A stretch of 64,000 nucleotides of DNA, taken from contig NZ_JAKIKQ010000019.1 of the NCBI RefSeq assembly GCF_023284045.1, positions 1 to 64,000 of the forward strand, written 5' to 3'. This stretch comes from Shewanella kaireitica (GTDB lineage Bacteria > Pseudomonadota > Gammaproteobacteria > Enterobacterales > Shewanellaceae). This document shows positions 43,301 through 52,408 of this stretch, piece after piece. Each line of letters begins with the position of its first letter. Position 1 is the first letter of the stretch. The position numbers were made by a program, and so were the translations under genes. The notes under the pieces were generated by a model, which saw only the letters and a list, made by a program, of their open reading frames with translations, ran no database searches and was not told the DNA's origin.

Positions 43301-46300
43301 TGTCATTTCGATTAAAAACGATTCTAGGTATCGCTATTATTGAAGGCTTGCTGTTAATGCTGCTGGTGTATACCAGTATTAGCTATTTAAAATCTTCGAA
43401 TGAATCTGAAATTGAAAAGCGTGCCCAGTCAACGGCTTCACTGTTTGCCGCCGCGGCCAAAGATGCCGTCTTGAGTACAGACTTGTCTACGTTAAATAAC
43501 CTTGCCAACGAGCTGATTTCAACCAAACAAGTCTTATATGTCAATGTATTCAATCAGGACAATTTGCTGGTCACTGCTGGAGTGGATAACGGCGCACATT
43601 TAGCAATGCGAGATATTAATGTCAGTAGCGTTGATGACGGAATATTAGATATCGAGGCGATGGTAGCAGAGTCTGGGATTGTCTATGGCCGAGTAGAGCT
43701 GGGCGTAGAGATCGCCAAACTGGATATATTTATTGCAGATGCCACTAAGCAGTTTATGTTGATTGCTGCCTTAGAAATGCTGCTAGTCGCGCTTTTCTCT
43801 TGGTTGCTAGGTCATTATTTAACCCGCAATCTACAGCAACTAAAGTCAGCCTCTACCCGGGTTTTTGCTGGGGAGAAGCAAGTTAAAATACCGGTAATCT
43901 CCCGAGACGAGATTGGTCAAGCAGCTCTTGCATTCAACCAGATGGTTGAACAAATCGATATAAAAACTCACGCACTTGAAAATGCTAATACTCGCTTAAG
44001 CACCATTTTAGGCACGGCGTTAGATGGCTATATCATTATTAATACTCAGGGAGAAATAAGCGAAGTTAACCCCGCAGTCAGTCGTCTTTTTGGTTATAAG
44101 GATTGTGAGTTACTCGGAGAAAACGTGTCGCTATTACTGCCGATGTCAGAGAGAGGAATGCATGACGTTTATATCCGTAATTACCTTGAAAGTGGGGAAT
44201 CAAAAATCATTGGTAAAGGACGAGAGCTATTGGCCCAACATAAAGCGGGTGAGTTGTTTCCCATTGAGTTATCTATTTCGAAAATGGAGCTTGATGGTGA
44301 AATCCTCTTTTTGGGCTTAGTTAAAGATTTAACGGATGTTAAGCGAGCCCAAGTCGCCGCGCAGCGCACTGAGTCAATCTTACTCGCTACATTAGAGGGC
44401 AGTAAAGATGGACTCATTACCATCGACACTACTGGAGAGATCCAAGAGGTCAATGACTCTGCCTGTTTGATGTTTCATGCGCACGCAAGTGCATTGGTAG
44501 GTAAAAGAATGGAGTCTTGCCTGTTTCAAGGGGAAGCGCAGGTAGCTTTTCGAGAAATTCTGGAGGAGTATCATCGTACTGGCGCAGGTAAAGCATTTAA
44601 AAATGCCACCGAAATATATGCTACTCGCTTTGATGGTAAACAGCTGCCTATTGAGCTAACTCTGATCCCGGTGCAGTTAGGCAATGAGATGCTGCTAACC
44701 GCATTTATTCGTGATATTTCAAGGCGGATGGAGTATGAAACCCAGCTTAAGCTGGCGAAAGAACAAGCTGAGCAGGGCAGTAAAGCGAAGTCACGATTCT
44801 TAGCCACTATGAGCCATGAAATTCGTTCTCCACTCAATGCGGTATTGGGTAGTGTTGAGTTATTACTGGATTCTAAACTCAATAAAGAGCAAAGGATCTA
44901 TGCCAATACTGCTAAAGAAGCGGGCACAGCTTTGTTGAGCACAATTAATGATATTTTGGACTTTTCTAAGATTGAAGCAGGGCAAATGTTGCTGGAGAAA
45001 AGTAGCTTCTCAGCAGCTAAACTGGTTTATCAGGTGCTACAGATACTATCGCCTAAGGCGCAAGATAAAGGCATCACTTTAGCCAGCTTTGTTAATTGTA
45101 ATGTGCCAGAAAGTCTTATCGGTGACGGTCAGCGTTTACGTCAAGTTCTGCATAATTTGGTTGATAATGCGATTAAGTTTTCCGCGGGTGGGTGTATATC
45201 AGTAGAGATGTGGTTGCTTGAAAGTCAGCAAAATAAAGCTCAGTTATATTGCACTGTTACTGATCAAGGAATAGGGATCTCTGACGAGGCACAACTCACC
45301 TTATTCAAAGAGTTCAGTCAGGTGCATGATGACCACAATACTAACTATAGTGGCACCGGACTTGGGCTGGCTATTTGTGCTGAACTGATCACCCGAATGG
45401 GTGGAAGTATTGCAGTAAGGAGTGAGCAAGGGCTGGGAAGTTGCTTTAGTTTTGATGTCAACTTGGAGCTTGATAAAACTGTGCAACCAGTCTCTAGTCA
45501 AATGATTGAAGATGCGCGAGTATTATTAGTCCACCCAAACCTGACCTATTGTGCATTGTTTGAAAAGCAGTACCGTCAATATGGTGTTCAAGTAAATTGT
45601 GTTCATCGGGTTGAAGATATTTTTAATCGATTAAAAGTGCAAGGGCGTTTTAGCTTAGTGTTGATTGATGAGCGCAGTCTGGTTGAATTGACTGAACAGC
45701 AAGCAAAACAGGTTGAAGGAGCTTACCTTAATGAAGAAGGCTTAATGGCGGCATTAATGACCGTTGTCGTGCCTGAAGCATCAAAATTGCTAGCAAAGGT
45801 TGGTCTTGAACAGGTCGTTAACAAGCCGCTCAGCAGGGATATGATGTTGGCGATGTTGAGCGGTGAACATAGCTTTAGTACTGATATTGCTACCATAGAG
45901 GAATGTTCGAGTCTTCAGAGTCAACCAAACTTGCCAATATTGTTAGCTGAAGATAGCCCAGCAAACCAGATTGTGGCTAGTGCACTGTTAAATAAGGCTG
46001 GCTTTACTGTTGAGATTGCAAATAATGGTAAAGAAGCGGTCACTATGGCGCTAGCCAAAAAGTATGGCTTGATCCTGATGGATATGCGAATGCCTGAAAT
46101 GGATGGTGTTGAAGCGACAGAGCATATTTTGCAGCACAATCCACAGCAGATCATTATTGCAATGACTGCTAATGTGCAGAAAGAGGATGTTGATTTATGC
46201 ATGAATGCAGGGATGAAGGACTTTGTGCCTAAGCCTGTCAATCGCGCTCAATTGATAAAGTCAGTTAATCATTGGATGGCTGCTGCAAAGGGGGCAGGCG

Positions 46301-46878
46301 ATGAGAACTCAGTGACTCATATTGATGTGGTGACTGACAGCGAGCAAGTGACGATTGCTGGCGCAGATAAGATTGCAACAAGCGCTGTGGCTCCGTCTAC
46401 AATTAGTGCAGAGTCAGGAAGAAAAGAGAGTCTTTCTAATGGAGAGAATAATTTGACTGAAACGGATGCATCATTGCAACAATCTTTGAATAATACAGCC
46501 GATATTCCGCGCAGTGAAATACTTGATGAAGCAACACTAGCAGAACTTTCAAATATGCTAGGTGAGGAGGCGATGCTAAGAATGTTCAGCGTATTCCTCA
46601 ATGAGGCTGAAGAGAGGATAACGGTATTAAAATCATTATTTCATGCTTATGAATCGTTAGGACATTGTGATTTAGATGAAGTCGATATACAGGCGCACAC
46701 GCTTAAAAGTAGTGCTGGCAGCTTTGGTGCTAAAGCGTTAAGTGTAGCGGCAAAATCATTAGAGCTTAGTGCTAAAGCGGGTAATCTTGAAGACGCGCCC
46801 AAATTACTTAGTAATGTGATTGAAGTTGGTGAGCGGACATTACAGGTATTTAAGGCTCACTTAGCCCCTAGTACTTAA
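43300..46878 (+). CDS. Hybrid sensor histidine kinase with two receiver-like domains and HPt
   Basis: A 1192-residue membrane kinase. TM1 is near residues 7-28, a periplasmic domain of about 120 residues follows, TM2 is near 150-172 and HAMP near 173-226. Two PAS domains span about 230-350 and 358-475. The HisKA site ATMSHEIRSPLNAVLG has His506, and the ATPase has DNAIKF and GTGLGLAI. A receiver-like domain (about 735-855) lacks the usual Asp pair. A true receiver has LAEDSPANQ and ILMDMRMPEMDG (Asp928), and HPt has AHTLKSSAGSFG (His1133). This relay could pass phosphate to both the PP2C regulator and the sigma-54 activator. The neighbouring PhnD-like protein is its likely ligand sensor. Confidence 0.94.
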   Translation: MSFRLKTILGIAIIEGLLLMLLVYTSISYLKSSNESEIEKRAQSTASLFAAAAKDAVLSTDLSTLNNLANELISTKQVLYVNVFNQDNLLVTAGVDNGAHLAMRDINVSSVDDGILDIEAMVAESGIVYGRVELGVEIAKLDIFIADATKQFMLIAALEMLLVALFSWLLGHYLTRNLQQLKSASTRVFAGEKQVKIPVISRDEIGQAALAFNQMVEQIDIKTHALENANTRLSTILGTALDGYIIINTQGEISEVNPAVSRLFGYKDCELLGENVSLLLPMSERGMHDVYIRNYLESGESKIIGKGRELLAQHKAGELFPIELSISKMELDGEILFLGLVKDLTDVKRAQVAAQRTESILLATLEGSKDGLITIDTTGEIQEVNDSACLMFHAHASALVGKRMESCLFQGEAQVAFREILEEYHRTGAGKAFKNATEIYATRFDGKQLPIELTLIPVQLGNEMLLTAFIRDISRRMEYETQLKLAKEQAEQGSKAKSRFLATMSHEIRSPLNAVLGSVELLLDSKLNKEQRIYANTAKEAGTALLSTINDILDFSKIEAGQMLLEKSSFSAAKLVYQVLQILSPKAQDKGITLASFVNCNVPESLIGDGQRLRQVLHNLVDNAIKFSAGGCISVEMWLLESQQNKAQLYCTVTDQGIGISDEAQLTLFKEFSQVHDDHNTNYSGTGLGLAICAELITRMGGSIAVRSEQGLGSCFSFDVNLELDKTVQPVSSQMIEDARVLLVHPNLTYCALFEKQYRQYGVQVNCVHRVEDIFNRLKVQGRFSLVLIDERSLVELTEQQAKQVEGAYLNEEGLMAALMTVVVPEASKLLAKVGLEQVVNKPLSRDMMLAMLSGEHSFSTDIATIEECSSLQSQPNLPILLAEDSPANQIVASALLNKAGFTVEIANNGKEAVTMALAKKYGLILMDMRMPEMDGVEATEHILQHNPQQIIIAMTANVQKEDVDLCMNAGMKDFVPKPVNRAQLIKSVNHWMAAAKGAGDENSVTHIDVVTDSEQVTIAGADKIATSAVAPSTISAESGRKESLSNGENNLTETDASLQQSLNNTADIPRSEILDEATLAELSNMLGEEAMLRMFSVFLNEAEERITVLKSLFHAYESLGHCDLDEVDIQAHTLKSSAGSFGAKALSVAAKSLELSAKAGNLEDAPKLLSNVIEVGERTLQVFKAHLAPST

Positions 46879-47057
46879 GGGATTAAGGTTTGAAATGTTT
46901 TCCAGCGCTTAAGGTGAATACTTATGCGAGGTAGGAAAACCAGAAGAAGATAAAACTGCTAGACTTGATTAACAAGCCTTGGTATCTGCTATCTCAATGG
47001 TTATGATGGATTATCTATTTTTGGCTTTTAATACTTATTGAATAGGTTGATTTTTAT
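46879..47057. other. Gap before the sigma-54 activator gene
   Basis: A stretch of 179 bp without a gene. I saw no -24/-12 promoter and no clear terminator, so the activator may be co-transcribed with the kinase or have a sigma-70 promoter. Confidence 0.5.
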
Positions 47058-48557
47058 ATGGATATATCTAGCTCGTTTACCGCATTACTGGTAGAAGACA
47101 GCATGTCGCTTGGAGCATTATACACTGAGTTTTTGCGTGCAGATGGAGCCAAAGTCACTCATGTTAATCATGGTGGTGATGCTCTTAACGAGTTAAAGCA
47201 GTGGCAACCCGATCTGCTGGTGCTAGATATTAAATTACCCGATATGTCTGGAATGGATATTCTGGATATCGTCCAAAAACAGTATCCCGACATTACCGTT
47301 ATTATGATCACTGCCCATGGCACTATCGATCTCGCCGTAGATGCTATGCGAGCGGGTGCTTTTGACTTTTTAGTCAAACCTTTTGATGCTAAACGCCTCT
47401 CTATTACGGTTCGAAATGCCCTTAAGCAGCGCCACTTGGTTAATTTGGTGGCTAAGTATGAGAGCAGCCTGCCTAAGCCTCACTACATGGGGTTCGTTGG
47501 CGAATCACTAGCGATGCAAACGGTTTATAAAACGATTGATTGTGTAGCAAACAGTAAAGCATCGGCATTTATCGTCGGTGAAAGTGGTACCGGTAAAGAG
47601 GTATGCGCCCATGCTATTCATCATGCGGGCAGTCGCCGTGATGAAGCGTTTGTCGCATTGAACTGTGCTTCAATTCCTAAAGATTTAATCGAAAGTGAGA
47701 TTTTTGGTCATACCAAAGGTGCATTTACTGGCGCAGTTGCTAACCGTGATGGCGCTGCGACAAGAGCACATAATGGTACTCTATTTCTTGATGAAATTTG
47801 CGAAATGGATCTTGAACTGCAAAGTAAATTGCTGCGCTTTATTCAGACTGGCGTGTTCCAACGAGTAGGTGGTACCAAAGAGGAGAAAGTCGACGTACGT
47901 TTTGTCAGTGCCACCAACCGAGCACCGTGGGATGAGGTTAAAGCTGGCCGTTTCAGAGAAGATCTTTTCTACCGTTTGCATGTAATCCCTATTGAACTTC
48001 CGCCGTTAAGAATGCGCGGCAAAGATATTTTGTTGCTGGCAACTAAGTTACTTAAAGAATATAACAAAGAGGAAGGTAAGCAGTTCAAGCACTTTAGCGC
48101 TGAGGCAAAGCAATGCCTTAAGCACTATCAATGGCCTGGTAATGTTAGGCAACTGCAGAATGTGATTAGGCAGGTTGTGGTGCTCAATGATGCTGAAAAT
48201 GTTGAACTTGATATGCTTCCGATACAGGTGAAAGCCAATATCAACGTGAAGCAGGTTGCGCCGCAAGCGCAAAGCGCTACGGCACTGTTTGCTGAACCAG
48301 CAGCGCCTTCCTTAGTCAAAGGCTCTATTGAGGTTCAAGGCAGTGTAACTGAAGCTCAAGACACAGGTGCCGTTGCACCAGCTGCTGATATCGTCCCTTT
48401 ATGGATCACCGAGAAGCAAACCATTGAAGATGCAATAGCCTTTTGTGATGGTAATGTTCCAAAGGCCGCAGCCTTATTAGATATCAGCGCATCGACTATT
48501 TACCGCAAACGGCAAAGTTGGGAAGAGTTAGAAAGCAGCTTAAGCCACGAAGGCTAG
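47058..48557 (+). CDS. Sigma-54-dependent response regulator (NtrC family, SypG-like)
   Basis: A 499-residue transcription activator. The receiver (residues 8-120) has LLVEDS and LLVLDIKLPDMSG with Asp57. The AAA+ domain (about 145-375) has Walker A GESGTGKE (174-181), the sigma-54 contact loop GAFTGA (221-226), LFLDEI (Walker B), and the arginine-finger region FREDLFYRLHVIP. The C-terminal Fis-type helix-turn-helix is CDGNVPKAAALLDISASTIY (about 465-490). A linker of about 60 residues rich in Ala/Gln/Val precedes the helix-turn-helix. It is the obvious activator for the -24/-12 promoters found at 40056, 42097, 42311 and 32521. Confidence 0.95.
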   Translation: MDISSSFTALLVEDSMSLGALYTEFLRADGAKVTHVNHGGDALNELKQWQPDLLVLDIKLPDMSGMDILDIVQKQYPDITVIMITAHGTIDLAVDAMRAGAFDFLVKPFDAKRLSITVRNALKQRHLVNLVAKYESSLPKPHYMGFVGESLAMQTVYKTIDCVANSKASAFIVGESGTGKEVCAHAIHHAGSRRDEAFVALNCASIPKDLIESEIFGHTKGAFTGAVANRDGAATRAHNGTLFLDEICEMDLELQSKLLRFIQTGVFQRVGGTKEEKVDVRFVSATNRAPWDEVKAGRFREDLFYRLHVIPIELPPLRMRGKDILLLATKLLKEYNKEEGKQFKHFSAEAKQCLKHYQWPGNVRQLQNVIRQVVVLNDAENVELDMLPIQVKANINVKQVAPQAQSATALFAEPAAPSLVKGSIEVQGSVTEAQDTGAVAPAADIVPLWITEKQTIEDAIAFCDGNVPKAAALLDISASTIYRKRQSWEELESSLSHEG

Positions 48558-48600
48558 CGCTTACTTTTATCTTGTTACGATATAGAGTTAAACACACGAT

Positions 48601-48629
48601 AAGAGTAGACTTCAAGTCTACTCTTTTTT
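48601..48629 (+). terminator. Rho-independent terminator
   Basis: AGAGTAGAC (48602-48610) pairs with GTCTACTCT (48616-48624) around TTCAA and runs into TTTTTT. It closes the activator gene. Confidence 0.93.
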
Positions 48630-48649
48630 GTTTGAGCCCGAGGCCGCTG

Positions 48650-49393
48650 ATGAAGTTTCTAGTCGATACCCACGCCCATACCATAGCTTCTACTCATGCT
48701 TACAGTACGCTGCACGACTACTTAAATGTCGCCAAAGAGAAAGGTATTAAACTGTTCGCCATTACGGATCATGGGCCAGATATGGCTGATGCGCCGCATT
48801 TTTGGCATTTTGTAAATATGCGAGTATTACCACGGATTGTTGATGGTGTCGGAGTACTTAGAGGGATCGAAGCGAACATCAAAAACCTGCAGGGTGAAAT
48901 TGATTTCTTCGGTGATTATTTACAGCAGCTAGATATCGTATTAGCGGGCTTTCATGAACCCGTTTTTCCGCCATCAACAGCAGAAAACCATACTCAAGCT
49001 CTTATAAATTGTATTGAAAGTGGCAAGGTAGATATTATTAGCCACCCAGGTAATCCAGCGTATCCGATTGATATTGAGAGAGTCGCTCAAGCTGCAGCAA
49101 AGCATAATGTAGCGCTAGAGATCAATAACTCTTCATTTTTAACCTCACGCAAAGGCAGTGAAAAAAGCTGTACGGCAATTGCTCAGGCGGTGAAAGAAGC
49201 GGGCGGATTGTTAGTGATGGGCTCAGATTCTCATGTTGCATTCAGTTTAGGTGATTTTGATAAAGCCGAGGAGGTGATTGAAGCAGTGCAATTTCCAATA
49301 GAGCGGTTACTTAACAGAAGCCCAGAAGCTTTGTTGTGTTTTTTATCCGCAAGAGGCCATGACTCACTTGATGAGTATGCCGAGCTTGTATGA
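48650..49393 (+). CDS. PHP-domain phosphatase (YcdX family)
   Basis: A 247-residue trinuclear-metal hydrolase. It begins MKFLVDTHAHTIASTHAYST (first His ligands), with FAITDHGPDM near residue 39, LRGIEANIKN near residue 71, LAGFHEPVF near residue 98, and ISHPGNPAYPI near residue 128. SDSHVAFSLGDF near residue 189 carries the last ligands. ATG 48650 with GAGG upstream is the start; it lies just behind the terminator, so an upstream in-frame ATG at 48518 inside the previous gene is rejected. YcdX-like proteins are phosphatases of uncertain substrate; a link to polysaccharide synthesis is only positional. Confidence 0.92.
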   Translation: MKFLVDTHAHTIASTHAYSTLHDYLNVAKEKGIKLFAITDHGPDMADAPHFWHFVNMRVLPRIVDGVGVLRGIEANIKNLQGEIDFFGDYLQQLDIVLAGFHEPVFPPSTAENHTQALINCIESGKVDIISHPGNPAYPIDIERVAQAAAKHNVALEINNSSFLTSRKGSEKSCTAIAQAVKEAGGLLVMGSDSHVAFSLGDFDKAEEVIEAVQFPIERLLNRSPEALLCFLSARGHDSLDEYAELV

Positions 49394-49436
49394 ACGTTCT
49401 TGAAAAAATTCTATAAAGGCTACGCTCTAAACTCTT

Positions 49437-50552
49437 ATGCAAGCTCCCATAAAAATAATGGTTACTGGTGGCAATGGCCAACTCGCTCAGTCGTTAGCAT
49501 TAATCGCTCACCTAAGTGATGCAAAAGTGAAAGCAGGCTCTTTTACTCGTATAACTGCTGAAATTATGCACGCCTTAGTCAATATTTTACCTGAAGTGAG
49601 CAACTGCTTGAGCGAGCAAGATGAATTGTACCTGCTTTCTCACCGAGAGTTAGATATTTGCGACTCTGTTGCTATAGACGCCGCTTTTAAACAGGTTAAA
49701 CCCGATGTGGTGATTAACAGCGCGGCATATAACGCAGTCGATAATGCTGAAACTGACTCTGAAAGCGCATTTAAGGTTAACGTTGAGGGGCCCAAATTAC
49801 TGGCAGAGCGCTGTAAACGTGACGGAGTAATGCTGGTTCATATCTCTTCAGACTTTGTATTTTCTGGTGAGAAAAGTTCTGCTTATAATGAGCAAGATAC
49901 TCCAGCTCCGTTATCTGTTTACGGTAAAAGTAAGCTCGCAGGTGAATTGGCTGTACGGCAAGTTTTAGCTGAGCAAGCTTATATTATTCGAACCAGCTGG
50001 CTCTACAGCTGCCAAGGGGATAATTTTGTTCATACAATGCAGAAGTTGTTTGCAGCAAAGGAGCAAGTATCAGTTATCGCCGATCAATATGGCAGTCCCA
50101 CGTGGAGTGAAGCTCTAGCTGTCATTATCTTTAAGTTGATTAAGCAAAAAGAAGTGACTCGTTTTGGTGCTTACCTAGGAACGAGTATAGATGCAAACTT
50201 TAGCACTCAGTTTACTGGTCAATCTGTCAGCGACAGTGTTGGTTTCAACAGTTTGTTTCACTATGCAGCAGCGAACAGCTGCTCTTGGCTTGAATTTGCG
50301 CAAGAGATTCAGAGATTGGTGCTAGTGGGTGATAAATCCAAAAAAGCTCATTGCAACATTAGACCGATTAGCACTTTATCTTGGCAAGCTGGTCATGAAC
50401 AGATATTGGCCAGAAGGCCGAAACAGAGCGCGCTTAATAATCAAAGAATATGCCAGCAGTTGGGTTTAAGAGAGGGAAGTTTGTTGAAGGCTAAATGGCA
50501 ACTGCAGCTCAAAGGAATGCTAGATTTTCAAAAAATTATCATCGCTAATTGA
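49437..50552 (+). CDS. rmlD: dTDP-4-dehydrorhamnose reductase-like (RmlD), second copy
   Basis: A 371-residue SDR of the RmlD family, longer than the usual 290-300. IKIMVTGGNGQLAQSLALIA starts the cofactor loop, then about 25 extra residues lie before LLSHRELDICD. NSAAYNAVDNAETD, HISSDFVFSGE (Ser for the more usual Thr), and YGKSKLAGE with Tyr/Lys near residues 160-164 are kept. A second insertion of about 30 residues (LGTSIDANFSTQFTGQ) splits the C-terminal domain. It may complete a rhamnose set with rmlB2 and rmlC2. It follows the PHP gene by 43 bp, and no promoter was recognised. Confidence 0.85.
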   Translation: MQAPIKIMVTGGNGQLAQSLALIAHLSDAKVKAGSFTRITAEIMHALVNILPEVSNCLSEQDELYLLSHRELDICDSVAIDAAFKQVKPDVVINSAAYNAVDNAETDSESAFKVNVEGPKLLAERCKRDGVMLVHISSDFVFSGEKSSAYNEQDTPAPLSVYGKSKLAGELAVRQVLAEQAYIIRTSWLYSCQGDNFVHTMQKLFAAKEQVSVIADQYGSPTWSEALAVIIFKLIKQKEVTRFGAYLGTSIDANFSTQFTGQSVSDSVGFNSLFHYAAANSCSWLEFAQEIQRLVLVGDKSKKAHCNIRPISTLSWQAGHEQILARRPKQSALNNQRICQQLGLREGSLLKAKWQLQLKGMLDFQKIIIAN

Positions 50553-50590
50553 TACGAGTAAGAACTCCTCTTTTTTAAAAGATGAAAAAC

Positions 50591-50628
50591 AAAAAAGGCA
50601 AAAGTAGATAGTTACTTTTGCCTTTATA
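50591..50628. terminator. Bidirectional terminator
   Basis: AAAGGCAAAAGTA (50594-50606) pairs with TACTTTTGCCTTT (50613-50625) around GATAGT. A-rich and T-rich flanks allow it to act for rmlD2 on the plus strand and for the Wzi-like gene on the minus strand. Confidence 0.88.
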
Positions 50629-50703
50629 TATTGCTAGAGCCTAGACGTTTTAATATTCAAGCTTAGAGCCTCTAATACCCAATTCTAGAACGATGGTTCA
50701 AGC

Positions 50704-52170
50704 CTAGAAGCTTCTTTCCCATCCGGCATATAATGTAGCATCCCAGTCGTCGCCACCAGAGGTGACATACTCACTGTAGCTAATAGTGCCACCCACTTTC
50801 AGAGTACCTTGATAAAAAGGTCTATGATAGCTGGTATCATATTGGTATACCCGCTCATATTCGCCTGGTGATACTGGGTTACCACCAATTCCTACGTTTG
50901 CATCTACACCATCTGTATTGAGGCGCAACCAACGTAGTTTATTGGTAATATTTTGACCACCACCCAGCTGAGTGATACCACCGACAACTAAAGTCTCAGA
51001 GTCATTATCATAGGTGCTGCCTAAGCTGCGGCCGTAATAGCGGTAACCACTCTTGTAAAAGCCATGCTCATATAAGCAGTTGTATTTCTGTGGATCGATA
51101 CCACAAGAGACTTTAGTGTCCGAGTATTCAATAAATACTCGGGTGTTGATGTCGGCCAATACAAAGTCGATACCGCCCATGTTAGCCGCATTGATCAGTT
51201 TGTTTTTACCATTGTGGTAATCTTCATGGGTACGCTCGTAGTAGATACCATAAGGAATGCCAAAGGCGGTATCTGACCAGCGAAAATCATAGCCTGCGAG
51301 CATGTTTTCTTGGCCGTTCTCTAGCTCACCTTCATGTTTACCGCCATTAAACAGTCCATCCCACCAATCACTCAGGCTATTACCGTACCCTTCGCCGCCC
51401 CATTGCATGGTCCATGAGAAGCCAACTTCCAATTTCGAAATCGGTCTTATTGTGCCGCGAGCGCCCCAGTGTTGAGTATCTGGCACATAGCGGTCGCTTT
51501 CCATTTGACTGAATGCGGTAGTGAAAGTCCAAGGGCCAATCCAGTTAAGCCAGGGTGTTTCAAAGGCTTGGCTGTTATTGCGGCTTAAGGTAATGCCAGG
51601 CATTGGGCGAGCGTTCGTGGTTTGGATTAAACCGCTGTCCCAGCCTGGTCCCCAGTACTTTTGTTGTGCGCCAGCGCTAACGATCCAGTTTCCTAACATC
51701 ACAGCTGCAAAACTATCATCCAAACGGGTACTGTTACCGTCAATTGGATCTGCATGATAGCTTGCCGAAAGACGGCCACTGAACCAATCTTTGGTCACTT
51801 CTGCGCTAACAGTGCCTTCACCTTTATCACGATAATCTTGGCCAAAGCCAATAAATCGAGTGGTATCGGTGCTACCCGCTAGCTCTACTTTAGTGCTAAA
51901 GCCACGATGATCTTTAGCATAAGCTTGATTGACTCGGTCAAAAGCACTGCGTTGAATATTGGAAAGCTTAGTTGGATCGGCCTTGTCCAAATCCTGCTTT
52001 AACCCGTCCCACATCAATGGGTAAGTGGTAATAGGCTGAACAATAATGCCAGTATCGGATAGTAGTTGGATATCGGCTCTAAGAGCCAGATCTGTAGGTT
52101 CTACCCACCATGCAGCTTGTACTGAGCTACAGCCAAAAATAAAGAGTCCTGCTAATAATTTGAGTTTCAT
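50704..52170 (-). CDS. Capsule assembly outer-membrane protein (Wzi family)
   Basis: A 488-residue outer-membrane beta-barrel of the Wzi type, which anchors capsule or exopolysaccharide to the cell surface. From ATG 52170 there is a signal peptide MKLKLLAGLFIFGCSSVQA followed by AWWVEPTDLALRADIQLLSD, the usual Wzi opening. SAGAQQKYWGPGWDSGLI near residue 165 and alternating aromatic strands to a C-terminal Phe (YAGWERSF) support a barrel. The ATG has AAGGGAT upstream; an upstream ATG at 52188 does not. It is the natural partner for the Wza/Wzz exporter at 36-39 kb. Confidence 0.9.
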   Translation of the reverse strand: MKLKLLAGLFIFGCSSVQAAWWVEPTDLALRADIQLLSDTGIIVQPITTYPLMWDGLKQDLDKADPTKLSNIQRSAFDRVNQAYAKDHRGFSTKVELAGSTDTTRFIGFGQDYRDKGEGTVSAEVTKDWFSGRLSASYHADPIDGNSTRLDDSFAAVMLGNWIVSAGAQQKYWGPGWDSGLIQTTNARPMPGITLSRNNSQAFETPWLNWIGPWTFTTAFSQMESDRYVPDTQHWGARGTIRPISKLEVGFSWTMQWGGEGYGNSLSDWWDGLFNGGKHEGELENGQENMLAGYDFRWSDTAFGIPYGIYYERTHEDYHNGKNKLINAANMGGIDFVLADINTRVFIEYSDTKVSCGIDPQKYNCLYEHGFYKSGYRYYGRSLGSTYDNDSETLVVGGITQLGGGQNITNKLRWLRLNTDGVDANVGIGGNPVSPGEYERVYQYDTSYHRPFYQGTLKVGGTISYSEYVTSGGDDWDATLYAGWERSF

Positions 52171-52408
52171 TGTGATCCCTTTTGTCAATGAAGCGCATTC
52201 TAGAGTATTTCACTAAAAGCTGACAGTGTAGAGTGATTTGTTATTGAATATAAGGTGGGTTAACACTCAATTAGTTACTAAGTTATTCAAAAATATTGAT
52301 AGATTTTACAGTTACTGTAAAGCGGGGGTTATCGGGGAGGAAGGTGCGTAGATATCGCTCTAATATCAATAGACAATATTAAAGCGATGCTAGGCGACTA
52401 TTTACAGG

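Noticed and set aside
46986..47057. Sigma-54 promoter in front of the activator gene
   Set aside because: Sites beginning TTGG near 46980 and 47020 lack GC at the required ten-base distance.
48518..48649. N-terminal extension of the PHP protein
   Set aside because: It would overlap the sigma-54 activator gene and run through a strong terminator. The family's N-terminus fits ATG 48650.
52189..52408. Sigma-54 promoter for the Wzi-like gene
   Set aside because: No TGGC-N8-TTGC-like pair was found on the minus strand, so this gene may be outside the proposed regulon.
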